Under the pieces are notes generated by a model, which saw nothing but the letters and a program-made list of their open reading frames with translations, was not told the origin of the DNA and searched no databases. From a virus, in the IMG/VR virus record IMGVR_UViG_3300038426_000231, positions 1 through 59,991 of that record: a DNA stretch of 59,991 bases; one strand, written 5' to 3'. Both the position numbers and the translations under genes were made by a program. Below are positions 33,448 through 42,708 of the stretch, one piece after another; the first letter of the stretch is position 1; each line of letters starts with the position of its first letter.

Positions 33448-34686
33448 CTAGATTTTGGTTGTCCAAGTTCCACTGATGCAAGTCGTAGCATGTCCATCTT
33501 GGCTAAAAACCCATACTCCACTCGGCGAACAACTGCCGCTAGGAGCCGTCGCCGGGCCAAAAATAGATTGCGTCGTCGGATAGATCGCTGATCCGCTTAC
33601 TGACGGTACGATTGCGCCTGGAGATAGATACGTATAAGCTGTACCGCATGAAATTCCGTTGTTCATAATCGTTCCATCACCAATAAAATTTGCAGTGGAA
33701 CTCGTTGCTCCATCAGCGCAATTAATGTTGGAACCACTTCCTCCATTGGTTAAATTAGTTTCTTCTATAGATAATTTTCCGCCTGCGCTCATGTTAATGT
33801 TAGGCGAGGACAAAGAATTTGTAAGAGTACTATGATTTTTGATGATTACTGTTGATCCACTTCCTTGCGAGGTAATTGTTCCAGCCAAAGTCACACCGTT
33901 GAATGAGACTGTGGCGCTACTTCCAACATCGATAACTACCGCTCCTGTAAAAGTAGTGTCTCTAAATTCTCCGGTACCTGTTATTGTCAAATTCCCGTTA
34001 AGTGATCCTCCATATCTCGACCATGTTGATGAACTGGTAATCGCCCCTGATGTAAACAAATAAAAAACAACTGTTGGACAAGATATTGCCAGCGTCCCAG
34101 AAACAATTGTGTACGTAGCTTGATTGCCATAAATTTTCAATCCCGTAATGTTAGATGGCAACGTGGGATTTAAATCCGCATACGTAGTCCATGGCGCAAT
34201 AATCATTACATAGGGTTTTGCTTGGGTCATTGCTGCATAGGCTTGCGAAAAACTGGTATAGGGTTTATCTGGCGATCCGTCTGGCGTACCTGAATAGGAA
34301 CTGTTTGAGTTAACAAAAAAAACAGTGCTTGGATTCGTTGTCAAATTGGCAATCGGAACTTCACTGATCGCGCTGATCGCTGTACTTCCGGAATAGGCTG
34401 CAATTTGTCCTGCAGTTCCCGCCGCAATCGTTCCTCCTGAAGCCGTTACAGCTAGATTGCCATTAGCATCACATGCCAAGGCATACCATTGATTGTTATT
34501 AAATCCATAGAGTGCCATACCCGGAGGGTTGGTTGGACTTACCATTCCTGCAGCGCTTGCAACCGGTATCCATCCGGCGGTAGCATTCAAGCAATACGCA
34601 CCAGCGGGTATTGTATTACTTGGTTGCCCGAACAAGATTTCTCGCCCGGTAACAAGAAGAAAAAGTAAAAAAAACATTTTTTTCAT
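33448..34686 (-). CDS. Exported beta-solenoid-like protein
   Basis: The 412-residue protein (ATG 34686) begins MKKMFFLLFLLVTGREILFG, a signal-peptide-like segment. A domain with AGAYCLNATAGWIPVASAAG follows, then PDGSPDKPYTSFSQAYAAM (about 125-143), the typical start of pectate-lyase-like beta-helix proteins. The next ~180 residues have the spaced hydrophobic rhythm of a beta-solenoid. Such folds occur in phage tailspikes that cut polysaccharides, but no catalytic residues can be named. The start is supported by an ATGA-like overlap with the upstream gene. Confidence 0.65.
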   Translation of the reverse strand: MKKMFFLLFLLVTGREILFGQPSNTIPAGAYCLNATAGWIPVASAAGMVSPTNPPGMALYGFNNNQWYALACDANGNLAVTASGGTIAAGTAGQIAAYSGSTAISAISEVPIANLTTNPSTVFFVNSNSSYSGTPDGSPDKPYTSFSQAYAAMTQAKPYVMIIAPWTTYADLNPTLPSNITGLKIYGNQATYTIVSGTLAISCPTVVFYLFTSGAITSSSTWSRYGGSLNGNLTITGTGEFRDTTFTGAVVIDVGSSATVSFNGVTLAGTITSQGSGSTVIIKNHSTLTNSLSSPNINMSAGGKLSIEETNLTNGGSGSNINCADGATSSTANFIGDGTIMNNGISCGTAYTYLSPGAIVPSVSGSAIYPTTQSIFGPATAPSGSCSPSGVWVFSQDGHATTCISGTWTTKI

Positions 34687-35072
34687 CGCGTCACCTGCAA
34701 AGTTACATTCACTGTATTGCCTAGCGATTTTAGATAACCAGCAACATACTTTGGCCATACATTCGTGGGCATATCCCAACGACCGACATAGGCACCGGAA
34801 GTCGAATTGTTTGTTACGGTAATACTCCCGAGTTGGACATAATTAACAGCAAAGTCATTGTTCGCGCCCATGATGTCAATTTCAAATGCACCAGGATTCC
34901 CGGAAAAGATAACTTCGACTGACAATCCCCAGGGATAATACGCACCCAGAACACGGCGCAGTTCATAGGCAACGCTTAAAGTGCTTGTCGCCACGGTTTC
35001 ATTTTGCCAGAAATACTTCTGCGTGTTCTCATAAAGCAGTTGCGCTTGTCCTGTTCCTGCATAACTCGGCAT
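34683..35072 (-). CDS. Small virion protein, 129 residues
   Basis: Begins MPSYAGTGQAQLLYENTQKY with GGGGAGATTAAC ahead of it. It is beta-rich, with SVEVIFSGNPGAFEIDIMGA in the middle, and ends in a basic VTLQVTR. It overlaps the next gene by 4 bases. Position between the connector-like protein and the exported fibres suggests a neck or tail decoration protein. An upstream in-frame extension lies inside the connector gene and is rejected. Confidence 0.6.
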   Translation of the reverse strand: MPSYAGTGQAQLLYENTQKYFWQNETVATSTLSVAYELRRVLGAYYPWGLSVEVIFSGNPGAFEIDIMGANNDFAVNYVQLGSITVTNNSTSGAYVGRWDMPTNVWPKYVAGYLKSLGNTVNVTLQVTR

Positions 35073-35073
35073 G

Positions 35074-36087
35074 TTAATCTCCCCATCCGCCCACGTTGAG
35101 TTGCCCCTCCACAGTCGAATACGGTTCGCCAAATGCTGACGGGAACCGCTGCATCTTCGTGAAGTAAAGATCAACCAGATTTTTGTCCATATTGCGAATC
35201 ATCTGTAAACGGTTCACATATTCACCGCGCGCAGCTTGTACCAAAAATTGCCAGTTAGCTCCAGCTCCGCGCTCCATCTCATCACCCTTCTGCGATTCCT
35301 TCCACAGGTAAAGCATTTCGTAAGCACGCAACTTCACCAACTCTTCCGTCAGCGGAAAAGGCAACGTGTCAGAAGGATTCGTGAGCGCTGGCCAGTTAAC
35401 TTCGCAACCAAAGGTATAAGGCAGTTGCGTAATCGGATGCGGCCACAGTTCAAAGAGCATCTGGCCATACGTTGCCGAACCAGTGCGTGTATCTGGCCCA
35501 TAAGGAACTACGTAAAGTGGTTCATCAAAATCGGTGCGTTCCGCATCTTCGTTCGAAAGATCAATCTGCGTCTTGCTCCACCAATCCAGCTGGTTGTTAT
35601 TGGTGGTGTCGCGGATGTTGTACCAACGCTTGAATCCTGCCGGTGCGGGATAATAAGCCTGATAGGCCATGTAACCGCCATTTACCTGCGCAGGTTCCAT
35701 CCAAGGTCGATCTAGCGTCAACACCGCAGCCGATGGATTGGTCGAATTCAGTGAGACGATATTGTAGAGCGAGTAATAAGGAACGCGGATCTGATATTGC
35801 GTGATGAGCGGTGGGTTTGTGATCGTGGCAATCCAGGCTGCGGAAGCAGTTGCATCGCCCGTTACAGTATTGGTAAAAGGCGTTACTGTAATTGTGCCAG
35901 GACTCAGGAATTCAATCGTAGGGCCACCCAACAAGCCAGGCGTCAGCCATCCATTTGTTTGAAGTTGAAAACTCCAAACATTTTCGTTTTGGATCGCTTG
36001 CAAGGATTCATTGAGCTTTGTTTTCACAAGGCCAAGGTTGCACCCCGGAATGCCAAGCAGCTCCTGAATCATGTTGGTGAACGCCAC
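35074..36087 (-). CDS. Head-tail connector-like protein
   Basis: The 337-residue protein begins MAFTNMIQELLGIPGCNLGL, with a helical N-terminus and a middle domain rich in aromatic and Pro residues. C-terminal helices with LTEELVKLRAYEMLYLWKES and FLVQAARGEYVNRLQMIRNM then follow. This arrangement resembles the adaptor or gatekeeper proteins that sit under the portal. It follows the capsid genes in transcription order, the usual place for such proteins. No specific family name is claimed. Confidence 0.6.
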   Translation of the reverse strand: MAFTNMIQELLGIPGCNLGLVKTKLNESLQAIQNENVWSFQLQTNGWLTPGLLGGPTIEFLSPGTITVTPFTNTVTGDATASAAWIATITNPPLITQYQIRVPYYSLYNIVSLNSTNPSAAVLTLDRPWMEPAQVNGGYMAYQAYYPAPAGFKRWYNIRDTTNNNQLDWWSKTQIDLSNEDAERTDFDEPLYVVPYGPDTRTGSATYGQMLFELWPHPITQLPYTFGCEVNWPALTNPSDTLPFPLTEELVKLRAYEMLYLWKESQKGDEMERGAGANWQFLVQAARGEYVNRLQMIRNMDKNLVDLYFTKMQRFPSAFGEPYSTVEGQLNVGGWGD

Positions 36088-36163
36088 ATTCGCTCCTTAC
36101 CAAAAGCGGCCCCTGCAGATTGCTCCGCAAGAGCCGCTGATGTGCCTTCGGGAGAAGACTCCG

Positions 36164-36505
36164 TTAGAACTGTCCTACAAAAGCAGCGATCTGGAAAGTC
36201 ATTGTTGAAAGATTCCCACTAGCCCGAGCGCCAGTTGACGCAACGTAATAGTAGAGATTCCATGTTTGCCGCGTTCCAGATCCAGAAGGGCCAACGATTG
36301 CATACGTACTGCCATCCGTCGACATCACACCACCACACAATGCATCAATGTAGTAGTTCGGCAGCGCAAGCGTTACCGAATCAGCGGCACCAGCAACATA
36401 GGCTGTTGGTCCCGTGCCAATGCCTACAAACAGCCCGCGCCGTCCAACAAATTCCGGATAGAGCGGACCAGCTCCCGTGCCTTTTCCAAGTGCTGTGAGA
36501 ATCAT
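36164..36505 (-). CDS. Small capsid-associated protein
   Basis: The 113-residue protein (ATG 36505 after GGAGGAGTGATC) is Gly/Ala-rich and beta-type, with GPLYPEFVGRRGLFVGIGTG near the start. A GTG two codons upstream is also open. It lies between the decoration-like and connector-like genes. Probable minor capsid or stabilising protein. Confidence 0.6.
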   Translation of the reverse strand: MILTALGKGTGAGPLYPEFVGRRGLFVGIGTGPTAYVAGAADSVTLALPNYYIDALCGGVMSTDGSTYAIVGPSGSGTRQTWNLYYYVASTGARASGNLSTMTFQIAAFVGQF

Positions 36506-36536
36506 GATCACTCCTCCGCGTGTTACCGCGGTTGTC

Positions 36537-37148
36537 TTACTCCTGGAATGCCGGAGCCGTCAGTTGGCAAACAACCAGAGTTGCTGCTACTGGTGTTTGT
36601 ACAGCCACACCAACCATTGCGGGCGTTTCAGTCTGTGCGGTGAGATCATCAAGACCCGAACTGGTGATCGTCAAAATGTCGCCAATTTGGATCGTGCCCG
36701 AATTTTGCAGAGGCGTCTTCAAGAGCACAGTTGCATCGCCCAATTCCTGCACAAAACCAAAATTGCCAGGTGTCACGGTGTTCAAAAAGACAGCTTTGCG
36801 CGGTGAATTCAGAGTCAAAGCTTTGTCGTAGCTCGTCACATTGTTGATCGGGCCAGCATAGTTCGAACTCGTCAAACTCTTGAACATCGCGATTGTGCCA
36901 GTAGCCACATTGCCAGGAGTTGCACCCGAGTCAACCTGCACAAAGCGATAGCGCCCAGAAAGCAAGGTACCGACAGACGTGTTCGAAAGCGACTTTGCTT
37001 CTTCCCCTGTCAGATCGAAATAATCACCGATGTTGAGTCCGCCAGCAGCGAACGGCAGGCCAGTACGAACATCGGTGAGCGCCGTCGGCGAAGTAAAATT
37101 CGCTGAGTTGAGCGACAACCAAGTGGGTAGAATTTGCTGAAGCGGCAT
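36537..37148 (-). CDS. Head-decoration-like protein
   Basis: The 203-residue protein sits directly downstream of the major capsid gene, the usual location of a head decoration or stabilisation protein. Its sequence is beta-rich and Thr/Ala/Gly-rich with SGRYRFVQVDSGATPGNVAT in the middle and TPAMVGVAVQTPVAATLVVC at the end. AAGGAGAAGCAAG precedes its ATG. Role inferred from position and composition. Confidence 0.6.
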   Translation of the reverse strand: MPLQQILPTWLSLNSANFTSPTALTDVRTGLPFAAGGLNIGDYFDLTGEEAKSLSNTSVGTLLSGRYRFVQVDSGATPGNVATGTIAMFKSLTSSNYAGPINNVTSYDKALTLNSPRKAVFLNTVTPGNFGFVQELGDATVLLKTPLQNSGTIQIGDILTITSSGLDDLTAQTETPAMVGVAVQTPVAATLVVCQLTAPAFQE

Positions 37149-37230
37149 CTTGCTTCTCCTTCAAGTTGTACTGGCCCTCGTCGATTTCAGGGCGAATCCC
37201 TGAAGGCAGTTTCCTGCCTCCAGGGTGGCG

Positions 37231-38463
37231 TTATGCCGAGAATCCAAATGCGTAATCGTTATGGCGCGGCTGCACGTTGTAAAGGTTGGTTCCCAACCGC
37301 ATGAACAGCGCATCGATCGATACGTTGTTCGGCATCGGCGCACGGCGCAGACCAAAGTTCCAACCCTTCTTGTTGGTCGGTCGGATCTTAAAGCTCTCCG
37401 GCTCCAGGAAGTACAGAACTTCCGATGGCTGAATCGTTGTGGTCGAAGGCAATCCAGAGCCAGTCGGCGACGTACTTACTGCCACACCGTTCTTGTAGAA
37501 CTGCGGAGTTGTAAACGAGATGGTTGCCGTGCTCGAACCTACGCCGTCCGCCAAGTTCGTATTACCCGCAGCGCCGTTGGCCGGTGCCAGTTCAATGTAG
37601 TTCTGTGCCTGGGCAGAAGGCGCCAGAGGATCGGCGTAAATATCCACACCGTTAAAGTTCAGGCCATCCCATTTGATGTCATGCTTCGTGTTTGAAATAT
37701 CGCGGCGCTGCGCATCCAGAGCCACCGCCACGGCCTTGAAGCCGAACACATTGGTAATGCCCAGTGTCGGATTGCCACCGGCTACTTTGCACTGCGACCA
37801 AAGCTGCATCAAAGAGGCAAAATCAATCTGGCCAGTACCGCCCGCAGGCGTGCCCAGATAAAGCGGTGTAGTATTCAGCGCCGTGCCAATGTTGCCATTG
37901 CGGGCCTGTCCACCATAGTTGGTGTAGATATTGCCGTAGACGGACGGATCAATACCGTTGTTCAGCGCCTCATCCAGGCCATTGATCGCCTTGATGCGGT
38001 TATCGGTCACCGTGCTTGACGAGGGCTGTCCATGACGGAATGAATCCATCTCCTGCATGGTGTTCATGGTCATCACCATGCATTCCATGTAGAGCTGGTA
38101 CTCGTCCACAATCTTCGACGGACCGGAGTTGATCACACCACCGGTGCCGGAACCGTCATCCATCTCCCAGTCATCCAGCGGATACCAAGTGGCATACGCC
38201 TTCGGCAGGAACTTGATGCCGGTGTTAATCTGCTGACGGGTCACGGTGACAGTCTGGCCGGGATTCACCGCGGCTCCCTGCGTGCGTCCGTAAAGGATGC
38301 CTTCCATCATGCCTGCGCCACCAAGGAATTCATCCCATACACCGGCCCTGCGGAGCTTTGCCTGGAAGGGCGTGTCAACAAAAAGATTGTTAAACACGAC
38401 GTTCTTCCGGACACTTTCCAAGTTCGACGCGTCGATTTCGTTATAGAGCGGATCGGTTGGCAC
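37231..38463 (-). CDS. Major capsid protein
   Basis: The 410-residue protein has the expected length and position for an HK97-fold coat protein: immediately after a coiled-coil scaffold candidate and before a decoration-like protein. TPFQAKLRRAGVWDEFLG near residue 32, TVTVTRQQINTG near 73 and FYKNGVAVS near 320 are consistent with a coat domain. The N-terminus is not a long scaffold extension. It starts at GTG behind AAGAAGGTGAC and after a promoter-leader-hairpin module, which would let it be expressed at high level. It is not placed in a named capsid family here. Confidence 0.78.
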   Translation of the reverse strand: MPTDPLYNEIDASNLESVRKNVVFNNLFVDTPFQAKLRRAGVWDEFLGGAGMMEGILYGRTQGAAVNPGQTVTVTRQQINTGIKFLPKAYATWYPLDDWEMDDGSGTGGVINSGPSKIVDEYQLYMECMVMTMNTMQEMDSFRHGQPSSSTVTDNRIKAINGLDEALNNGIDPSVYGNIYTNYGGQARNGNIGTALNTTPLYLGTPAGGTGQIDFASLMQLWSQCKVAGGNPTLGITNVFGFKAVAVALDAQRRDISNTKHDIKWDGLNFNGVDIYADPLAPSAQAQNYIELAPANGAAGNTNLADGVGSSTATISFTTPQFYKNGVAVSTSPTGSGLPSTTTIQPSEVLYFLEPESFKIRPTNKKGWNFGLRRAPMPNNVSIDALFMRLGTNLYNVQPRHNDYAFGFSA

Positions 38464-38473
38464 TTGTCACCTT

Positions 38474-38560
38474 CTTGGGATTGAAATAGAAATGGCTCAA
38501 GCCATTTCTGGTCTTGAGCCATTGCTGATTCCCAAGAGGGGGGCATGCGTCTCGACGAAA
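38474..38560 (-). promoter_or_regulatory. Leader-hairpin module, copy C, before capsid gene
   Basis: AATGGCTCAAG (38490-38500) pairs with CTTGAGCCATT (38513-38523), an 11-bp perfect stem, flanked by the shared GGGGGGCATGC block. It is almost identical to copy D for about 75 bases. The promoter part is weak: a TATCGA -10 candidate is seen but no good -35. It lies directly before the major capsid start. Confidence 0.65.
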
Positions 38561-38583
38561 CTCGATATGGGCAATTTCGGAAG

Positions 38584-39579
38584 TTAAGCGACTGCCTGTT
38601 CCGAAATTTCATGCTTAATCGCCACCGAAGTTGCTTGGCGGCGTTGCTGCTCGTTCAAATTCAACGGATCGGGCCGTTCATTGGCTTTTACTGCACGCGC
38701 CACATCTGCAAATCGCGATGGCTGTGCAATCCGGACATCTGGATTCGAACCAATCTTTTCAGCCCACTTCCGATCCGTTTCTTCAATAGCTTTCTGCCGC
38801 GCTGTTTCCGCTTCAGCAAGTTTCTGCTCATACGGTGCAGCGGCTTCAGCGCGAATCTTCGCGTCATGCTCTTCCTGCGTCTTGCGAACCAATTCCTGTT
38901 CGCGCGCTTGGAAGTTGAAGCGCTTCTCTGCATAAGCGGCCGGATCAAGCCGCTGAGCTTCGGCTTCTTTCACCAGCTGAGTCGGCGAAATCGGCAATGG
39001 TTCATTGAACAGTCGCTGATACTTCCACTGAATATCGGTCAGTGTGCCAAGCGTGCCGCCCAGTCCATTGCGAATATCTTCCATCGTAAAAGTAGGACTC
39101 CCTGGTGTACTGCCTGGTGCAGCCGCTACATAGCGCCCTTGCTGGTCTCTTGGCTGTACGCCACTTGCTTGAGGCTGAAATGCAGGAGCTTCAGACGGAA
39201 TAAATCCAGCCGCTTTCGCACCTTCCAACTGCGTTCTGTAAAAAGCCAGTTCGGCATCCTTCTGCACTTTTTCGTTGCCCCAGTTATTCAGTGCAGGCGC
39301 AATCTCGTTTGCATAGAACTGTTCATTTGAGCGTTTTGCCAGTTCAGCAGCTTCTTTGGCCGCTGCAATCGCTTGGCGTTCCTGTTCAATTTCTCCCTGC
39401 GTCTTTTGAACAGTCTGTCGTTCTTGTTCAGCTTTTGCTACTGCTTCCTGTGCCGCTTGGCGTTCCTGTTCCGCAGTCGTCAAAACACCAGTAAACGCAG
39501 TAATCGCCTTCGCATCAAGCGTTGCAATCTGCTCATCAGTCAAACCGGATTGCTTCAAAATTTCATGAACCGTCGGCAT
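38584..39579 (-). CDS. Scaffold-like coiled-coil protein
   Basis: The 331-residue protein opens with a small helical domain (MPTVHEILKQSGLTDEQIAT) and then a long Gln/Glu/Ala coiled coil (about residues 30-125: AEQERQAAQEAVAKAEQERQ). A Pro-rich linker and a second charged helix (about 215-285) follow. It sits directly before the major capsid gene. High charge, coiled coil, low Cys and this position are the standard signs of a capsid assembly scaffold. AGAACATGTAAAATG gives a weak ribosome binding site. Confidence 0.72.
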   Translation of the reverse strand: MPTVHEILKQSGLTDEQIATLDAKAITAFTGVLTTAEQERQAAQEAVAKAEQERQTVQKTQGEIEQERQAIAAAKEAAELAKRSNEQFYANEIAPALNNWGNEKVQKDAELAFYRTQLEGAKAAGFIPSEAPAFQPQASGVQPRDQQGRYVAAAPGSTPGSPTFTMEDIRNGLGGTLGTLTDIQWKYQRLFNEPLPISPTQLVKEAEAQRLDPAAYAEKRFNFQAREQELVRKTQEEHDAKIRAEAAAPYEQKLAEAETARQKAIEETDRKWAEKIGSNPDVRIAQPSRFADVARAVKANERPDPLNLNEQQRRQATSVAIKHEISEQAVA

Positions 39580-39600
39580 TTTACATGTTCTCCCGAAGCA

Positions 39601-39915
39601 TTAATATTGCGGTTGCTGTCCCATAGGCGTCGGCTGTGCAGGTGTCACCAAAGCTGTTTGCATCTCTTGAATGCCTTGCGATACTTTTTCTGCACCTGAA
39701 GCCAAACGCGGATCTGCGGCAGCCATCTGTTTGGCTGTCTGAAACCAACGTGCAAGCAGCATTTGCAAAGGATTGGCAGGAGCCTGCGAAGGTGCACCCT
39801 GCTGGGGTGCTGCGCCTTGATCGGGCGGCGGCGCACCCTGAGGCGGTGCTCCACCCTGTGGAGGTGCTGCACCTTGGTCTTGCTGGTCCGGCATAGGTTG
39901 TGGAGTTGTAGCCAT
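39601..39915 (-). CDS. Pro/Gln-rich small protein
   Basis: The 104-residue protein is half low-complexity Pro/Gln/Gly/Ala (residues 1-50) and half amphipathic helix (NPLQMLLARWFQTAKQMAAA). TTAGGGAGACCCA precedes the ATG. It lies between the small basic gene and the scaffold, so it may assist capsid assembly. Family unknown. Confidence 0.6.
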   Translation of the reverse strand: MATTPQPMPDQQDQGAAPPQGGAPPQGAPPPDQGAAPQQGAPSQAPANPLQMLLARWFQTAKQMAAADPRLASGAEKVSQGIQEMQTALVTPAQPTPMGQQPQY

Positions 39916-39972
39916 TGGGTCTCCCTAAGTTAGGTTCCCAACGGCAGCATAGCTACCGTTGGGAACAGATAG

Positions 39973-40077
39973 CTACGCCTTGATGCTGCTCTTCTTGCTG
40001 CGGGCCTTGCGATGTCCCTTGCGACCCTTCTTCAGGTGGCTGGTCTTCATTGCGCTAACACGATGACGCTTTGCCAT
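39973..40077 (-). CDS. 34-residue highly basic protein
   Basis: A very short gene reads MAKRHRVSAMKTSHLKKGRK then GHRKARSKKSSIKA. CAAGGAGAAACGTC precedes the ATG. About half of the residues are Lys or Arg. It follows promoter-leader-hairpin module D directly, like the 37-residue basic gene after module E, so these mini-proteins are probably real and made in quantity. DNA neutralisation in the head or RNA binding are possible. Confidence 0.65.
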   Translation of the reverse strand: MAKRHRVSAMKTSHLKKGRKGHRKARSKKSSIKA

Positions 40078-40088
40078 GACGTTTCTCC

Positions 40089-40216
40089 TTGGGATTGAAA
40101 TAGAAATGGCTCAAGAGCCATTTCTGGTCTTGAGCCATTGCTGATTCCCCAAGGAGGGGGGGCATGCCGCTCAGTGATTCTTTTAGAGCTATAGGCCGAA
40201 TCTTTTTTCGAGTCAA
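40089..40216 (-). promoter_or_regulatory. Late promoter-leader-hairpin module, copy D
   Basis: Leftward: -35 TTGACT (40216-40211), 17-bp spacer, -10 TATAGC (40193-40188), leader with GGCATGCCCCCC, and the stem AATGGCTCAAGA/TCTTGAGCCATT before the 34-residue gene. This is a good sigma70-like promoter and the clearest of the set together with copy E. Confidence 0.75.
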
Positions 40217-40225
40217 GAGTTATTT

Positions 40226-40465
40226 TTACAAAACTTTTTCGCCGATATCAAGTGCAGGTCGAATTTCTGCCGCTTGCGCATCAGAAATCTTGGTGCGTTG
40301 CTCAATATTGACGCCTTGCACAGAGCCTTGGTTGTATTGAATCACCATTTTTCCTGTTGTTTTTGTCACTTTCAGAATTTCATTCAGTTGTTCCACATCC
40401 ACAGGCAATTCAATGCTTGCTTCCGTCAAGTAATAGTCTTTCTGAATCTTGATCTTTGGCTCCAT
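40226..40465 (-). CDS. Small hypothetical protein near portal
   Basis: The 79-residue protein begins MEPKIKIQKDYYLTEASIEL and looks like a compact alpha/beta protein. GGGAGAAGAGC precedes the start. It follows the portal gene by 16 bases in transcription order. Function unknown; many phages encode a small protein here. Confidence 0.6.
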   Translation of the reverse strand: MEPKIKIQKDYYLTEASIELPVDVEQLNEILKVTKTTGKMVIQYNQGSVQGVNIEQRTKISDAQAAEIRPALDIGEKVL

Positions 40466-40481
40466 GCTCTTCTCCCTTTTT

Positions 40482-42554
40482 CTACGATTCTGTTACCACG
40501 GTCCGCGGTTCTCCACCTTGTGCGCCTTTTTGTTTAATGCGTGGCGCTTTTGCTCCTGAAGATGGCCGTCCGCCGCCACCACCTTTTCCGCCGCCTTTTC
40601 CTTTACCACCGCCTCCACCGCCTTCGCCTCCTGGTGGTTGCAATCCCAGTTGCTGCATCAACTGTTGCGCTGCGGCTGCAGCCAGAATCTTCAATTTCTG
40701 CGTTTCCAACTCTTCGTTAAACCATTTCTCGTGTTCCGTATTTCCTGCAATTTCGCCGTAATTTGGAATATCCAGATTTTTCATTACGGTGCACCAGGAA
40801 ATCGGCGCTCCCCCACGCTTCAACTGCAACATCATTAATTGACGCTGCATCTGTGTCACCTTCAGCAATGTGCTTGGCACTGAAGTAAGTCGAATTTGCT
40901 TCGCAAACCACCGTGCACGGGTTAATTGATCATAGCGAGACGGACCCGACGGAAAATTACCACCCACCATTTCATCCGGCATATGGCTCGGCACCAAATC
41001 GTCCGGATTGTAGTCAAAAACTTCACGCGCAATGTTATCTGGTCCTACATACTCCATGATTCGTTTCACATTGAACCATTGCAGAATCAGAAACTTCATC
41101 CGGTATCCAACTGCCTTGTTCGCTTTTTCAATGCGGGCGGCAATTCCCTTCGCAATCGGACCAATCGATTCCAGCATCTTGTCCGCTGTATCATTGGCAA
41201 TATTCATCTTCACGTTTTGCAAATTGCCAAGGTCTGTCAGTCCAAGCTGGGCCTGTTTGGCTTCCTTCAAATACTTCAAAAACGTAAAATGCTCTGATCG
41301 AACGTTTACGCCTTCCGGCAAAAGCGATTGCAAAATGTCTTTCGGTTTTCCATCCACACCATAGCGAACATCTTGTTCAAAAATGTCAAAATGCTCAATC
41401 TTTGCGCCACCCGTAGCTGTGTGGTCATAGCCAATCGGCGGATTCAAGGTAATCGTAATTACGTCATCAATCTTGCGTTCAATCTTCCGCGTTGTAGTTT
41501 CAATCGAAGAAACATCACCTACCAAAGACCGTCCCAGCGGTTCCCAGGCCCAATCGTCTACGGTGTACTGAATCACCGGAATCTTTCCGTCCCAATCAAA
41601 GGTTGGCCCGTCATACATCGGTCGATCCAACCCTGTTGAGGTAATAATGAGCCGCAAGTTCGGATACACGCGGCAATCTTCCACAGTCGCCGGACGCATA
41701 TACGGAAGTCCATTGCGCATTCCGCCAAAGATATCTTGGCCAACCGTAGGCACTTTATAAAACCAGCTTGTGTTCGGATCGCCCATCGGCAATTCGTAGC
41801 CCGTATTATTGATGCGCAGATCGCGCACAAAGGTATAACGGATTTCCGTATAGAGATTGCCGAAGTTTCTTCCCTCTTCTCCATAGCGATAGCGCTCGGC
41901 ATAATCCATACGCCGGGCTTGCACGCGTGTCTTATAACTTCGCGGCCCCACAGTCTGCAAGTGACCCTGGAAAAGCGGAAAACGCCCATGCGCTTCTGCA
42001 ATCGGCATGTAGTCGTATACAGTTACGGCATAGGCATCCTGCACATCGTTGCTTCTTGGCATCTGCACAGGAATTACATCCAAAAGTCCAAGCGCATCAA
42101 ACACCATCTTGCGTTCGCCATAGCCGTATTCATCCGCGCGCACTTTCGGCCATAAATAGCCAATGCCCATCACTGCGGCATACTGCAAAACTTTTAAAAT
42201 TTGGAACGGAAAATCAGATTCCAGATAAACGGCCTTTGATACTTTCGTCAGCATCTCCGCCATTTGTTTATAAGCCGAAATATCCGATCCAAAACCAGCA
42301 ATTTCACGCACTTCCGCCAACGTTTCGCAGAATTTTCTGATGTCGTATTTCAGCTCGTTGGTAACCAGATTCGAACGCGATTTATCCCGGAAAATCGCAT
42401 CAAAAACACGCAAATTTGTGCCTAGATTTTTGTAACAAGACTGCCCTTCAAGGAAGCCTTCTCCTTCCTCGATCTGCTCTTCAATCCAACCGATTCGTGC
42501 ACTCGGCGTACTTTCAAATTTCGGTACTTGCCACGCAATAGTTTCCAGTTCCAC
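40482..42554 (-). CDS. Portal protein
   Basis: This 690-residue protein follows the terminase in transcription order and has portal-like composition. The N-terminal helical clip/stem region (GWIEEQIEEGEGFLEGQ) leads into a long wing domain, with IQYTVDDWAWEPLGRSLVGD near residue 320. Helical blocks near 415-500 (FLKYLKEAKQAQLGLTDLGN) are typical of the stem, and the C-terminus is a low-complexity Gly/Pro/Lys tail (GGEGGGGGGKGKGGGKGGGG). It starts at GTG behind AATAGGTACCAC. Assignment rests on size, position and general pattern. Confidence 0.75.
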   Translation of the reverse strand: MELETIAWQVPKFESTPSARIGWIEEQIEEGEGFLEGQSCYKNLGTNLRVFDAIFRDKSRSNLVTNELKYDIRKFCETLAEVREIAGFGSDISAYKQMAEMLTKVSKAVYLESDFPFQILKVLQYAAVMGIGYLWPKVRADEYGYGERKMVFDALGLLDVIPVQMPRSNDVQDAYAVTVYDYMPIAEAHGRFPLFQGHLQTVGPRSYKTRVQARRMDYAERYRYGEEGRNFGNLYTEIRYTFVRDLRINNTGYELPMGDPNTSWFYKVPTVGQDIFGGMRNGLPYMRPATVEDCRVYPNLRLIITSTGLDRPMYDGPTFDWDGKIPVIQYTVDDWAWEPLGRSLVGDVSSIETTTRKIERKIDDVITITLNPPIGYDHTATGGAKIEHFDIFEQDVRYGVDGKPKDILQSLLPEGVNVRSEHFTFLKYLKEAKQAQLGLTDLGNLQNVKMNIANDTADKMLESIGPIAKGIAARIEKANKAVGYRMKFLILQWFNVKRIMEYVGPDNIAREVFDYNPDDLVPSHMPDEMVGGNFPSGPSRYDQLTRARWFAKQIRLTSVPSTLLKVTQMQRQLMMLQLKRGGAPISWCTVMKNLDIPNYGEIAGNTEHEKWFNEELETQKLKILAAAAAQQLMQQLGLQPPGGEGGGGGGKGKGGGKGGGGGRPSSGAKAPRIKQKGAQGGEPRTVVTES

Positions 42555-42708
42555 GTGGTACCTATTTCTTTTTCATTGAAATCCTGAACTATGAGCGCAT
42601 AGTAGGCGAAACTTGTTTTACCGTCTATGCCAATTTCTTTTCATCTCATTCCATAAATCCAATAAGTTCAGTTAGAACATAAACGTGTCCATTGAACGAT
42701 TACATACA
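42555..42708. other. Short intergenic gap before portal
   Basis: This 154-base gap is AT-rich and contains no gene. I see only the portal ribosome binding site and no clear promoter or hairpin. Confidence 0.5.
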
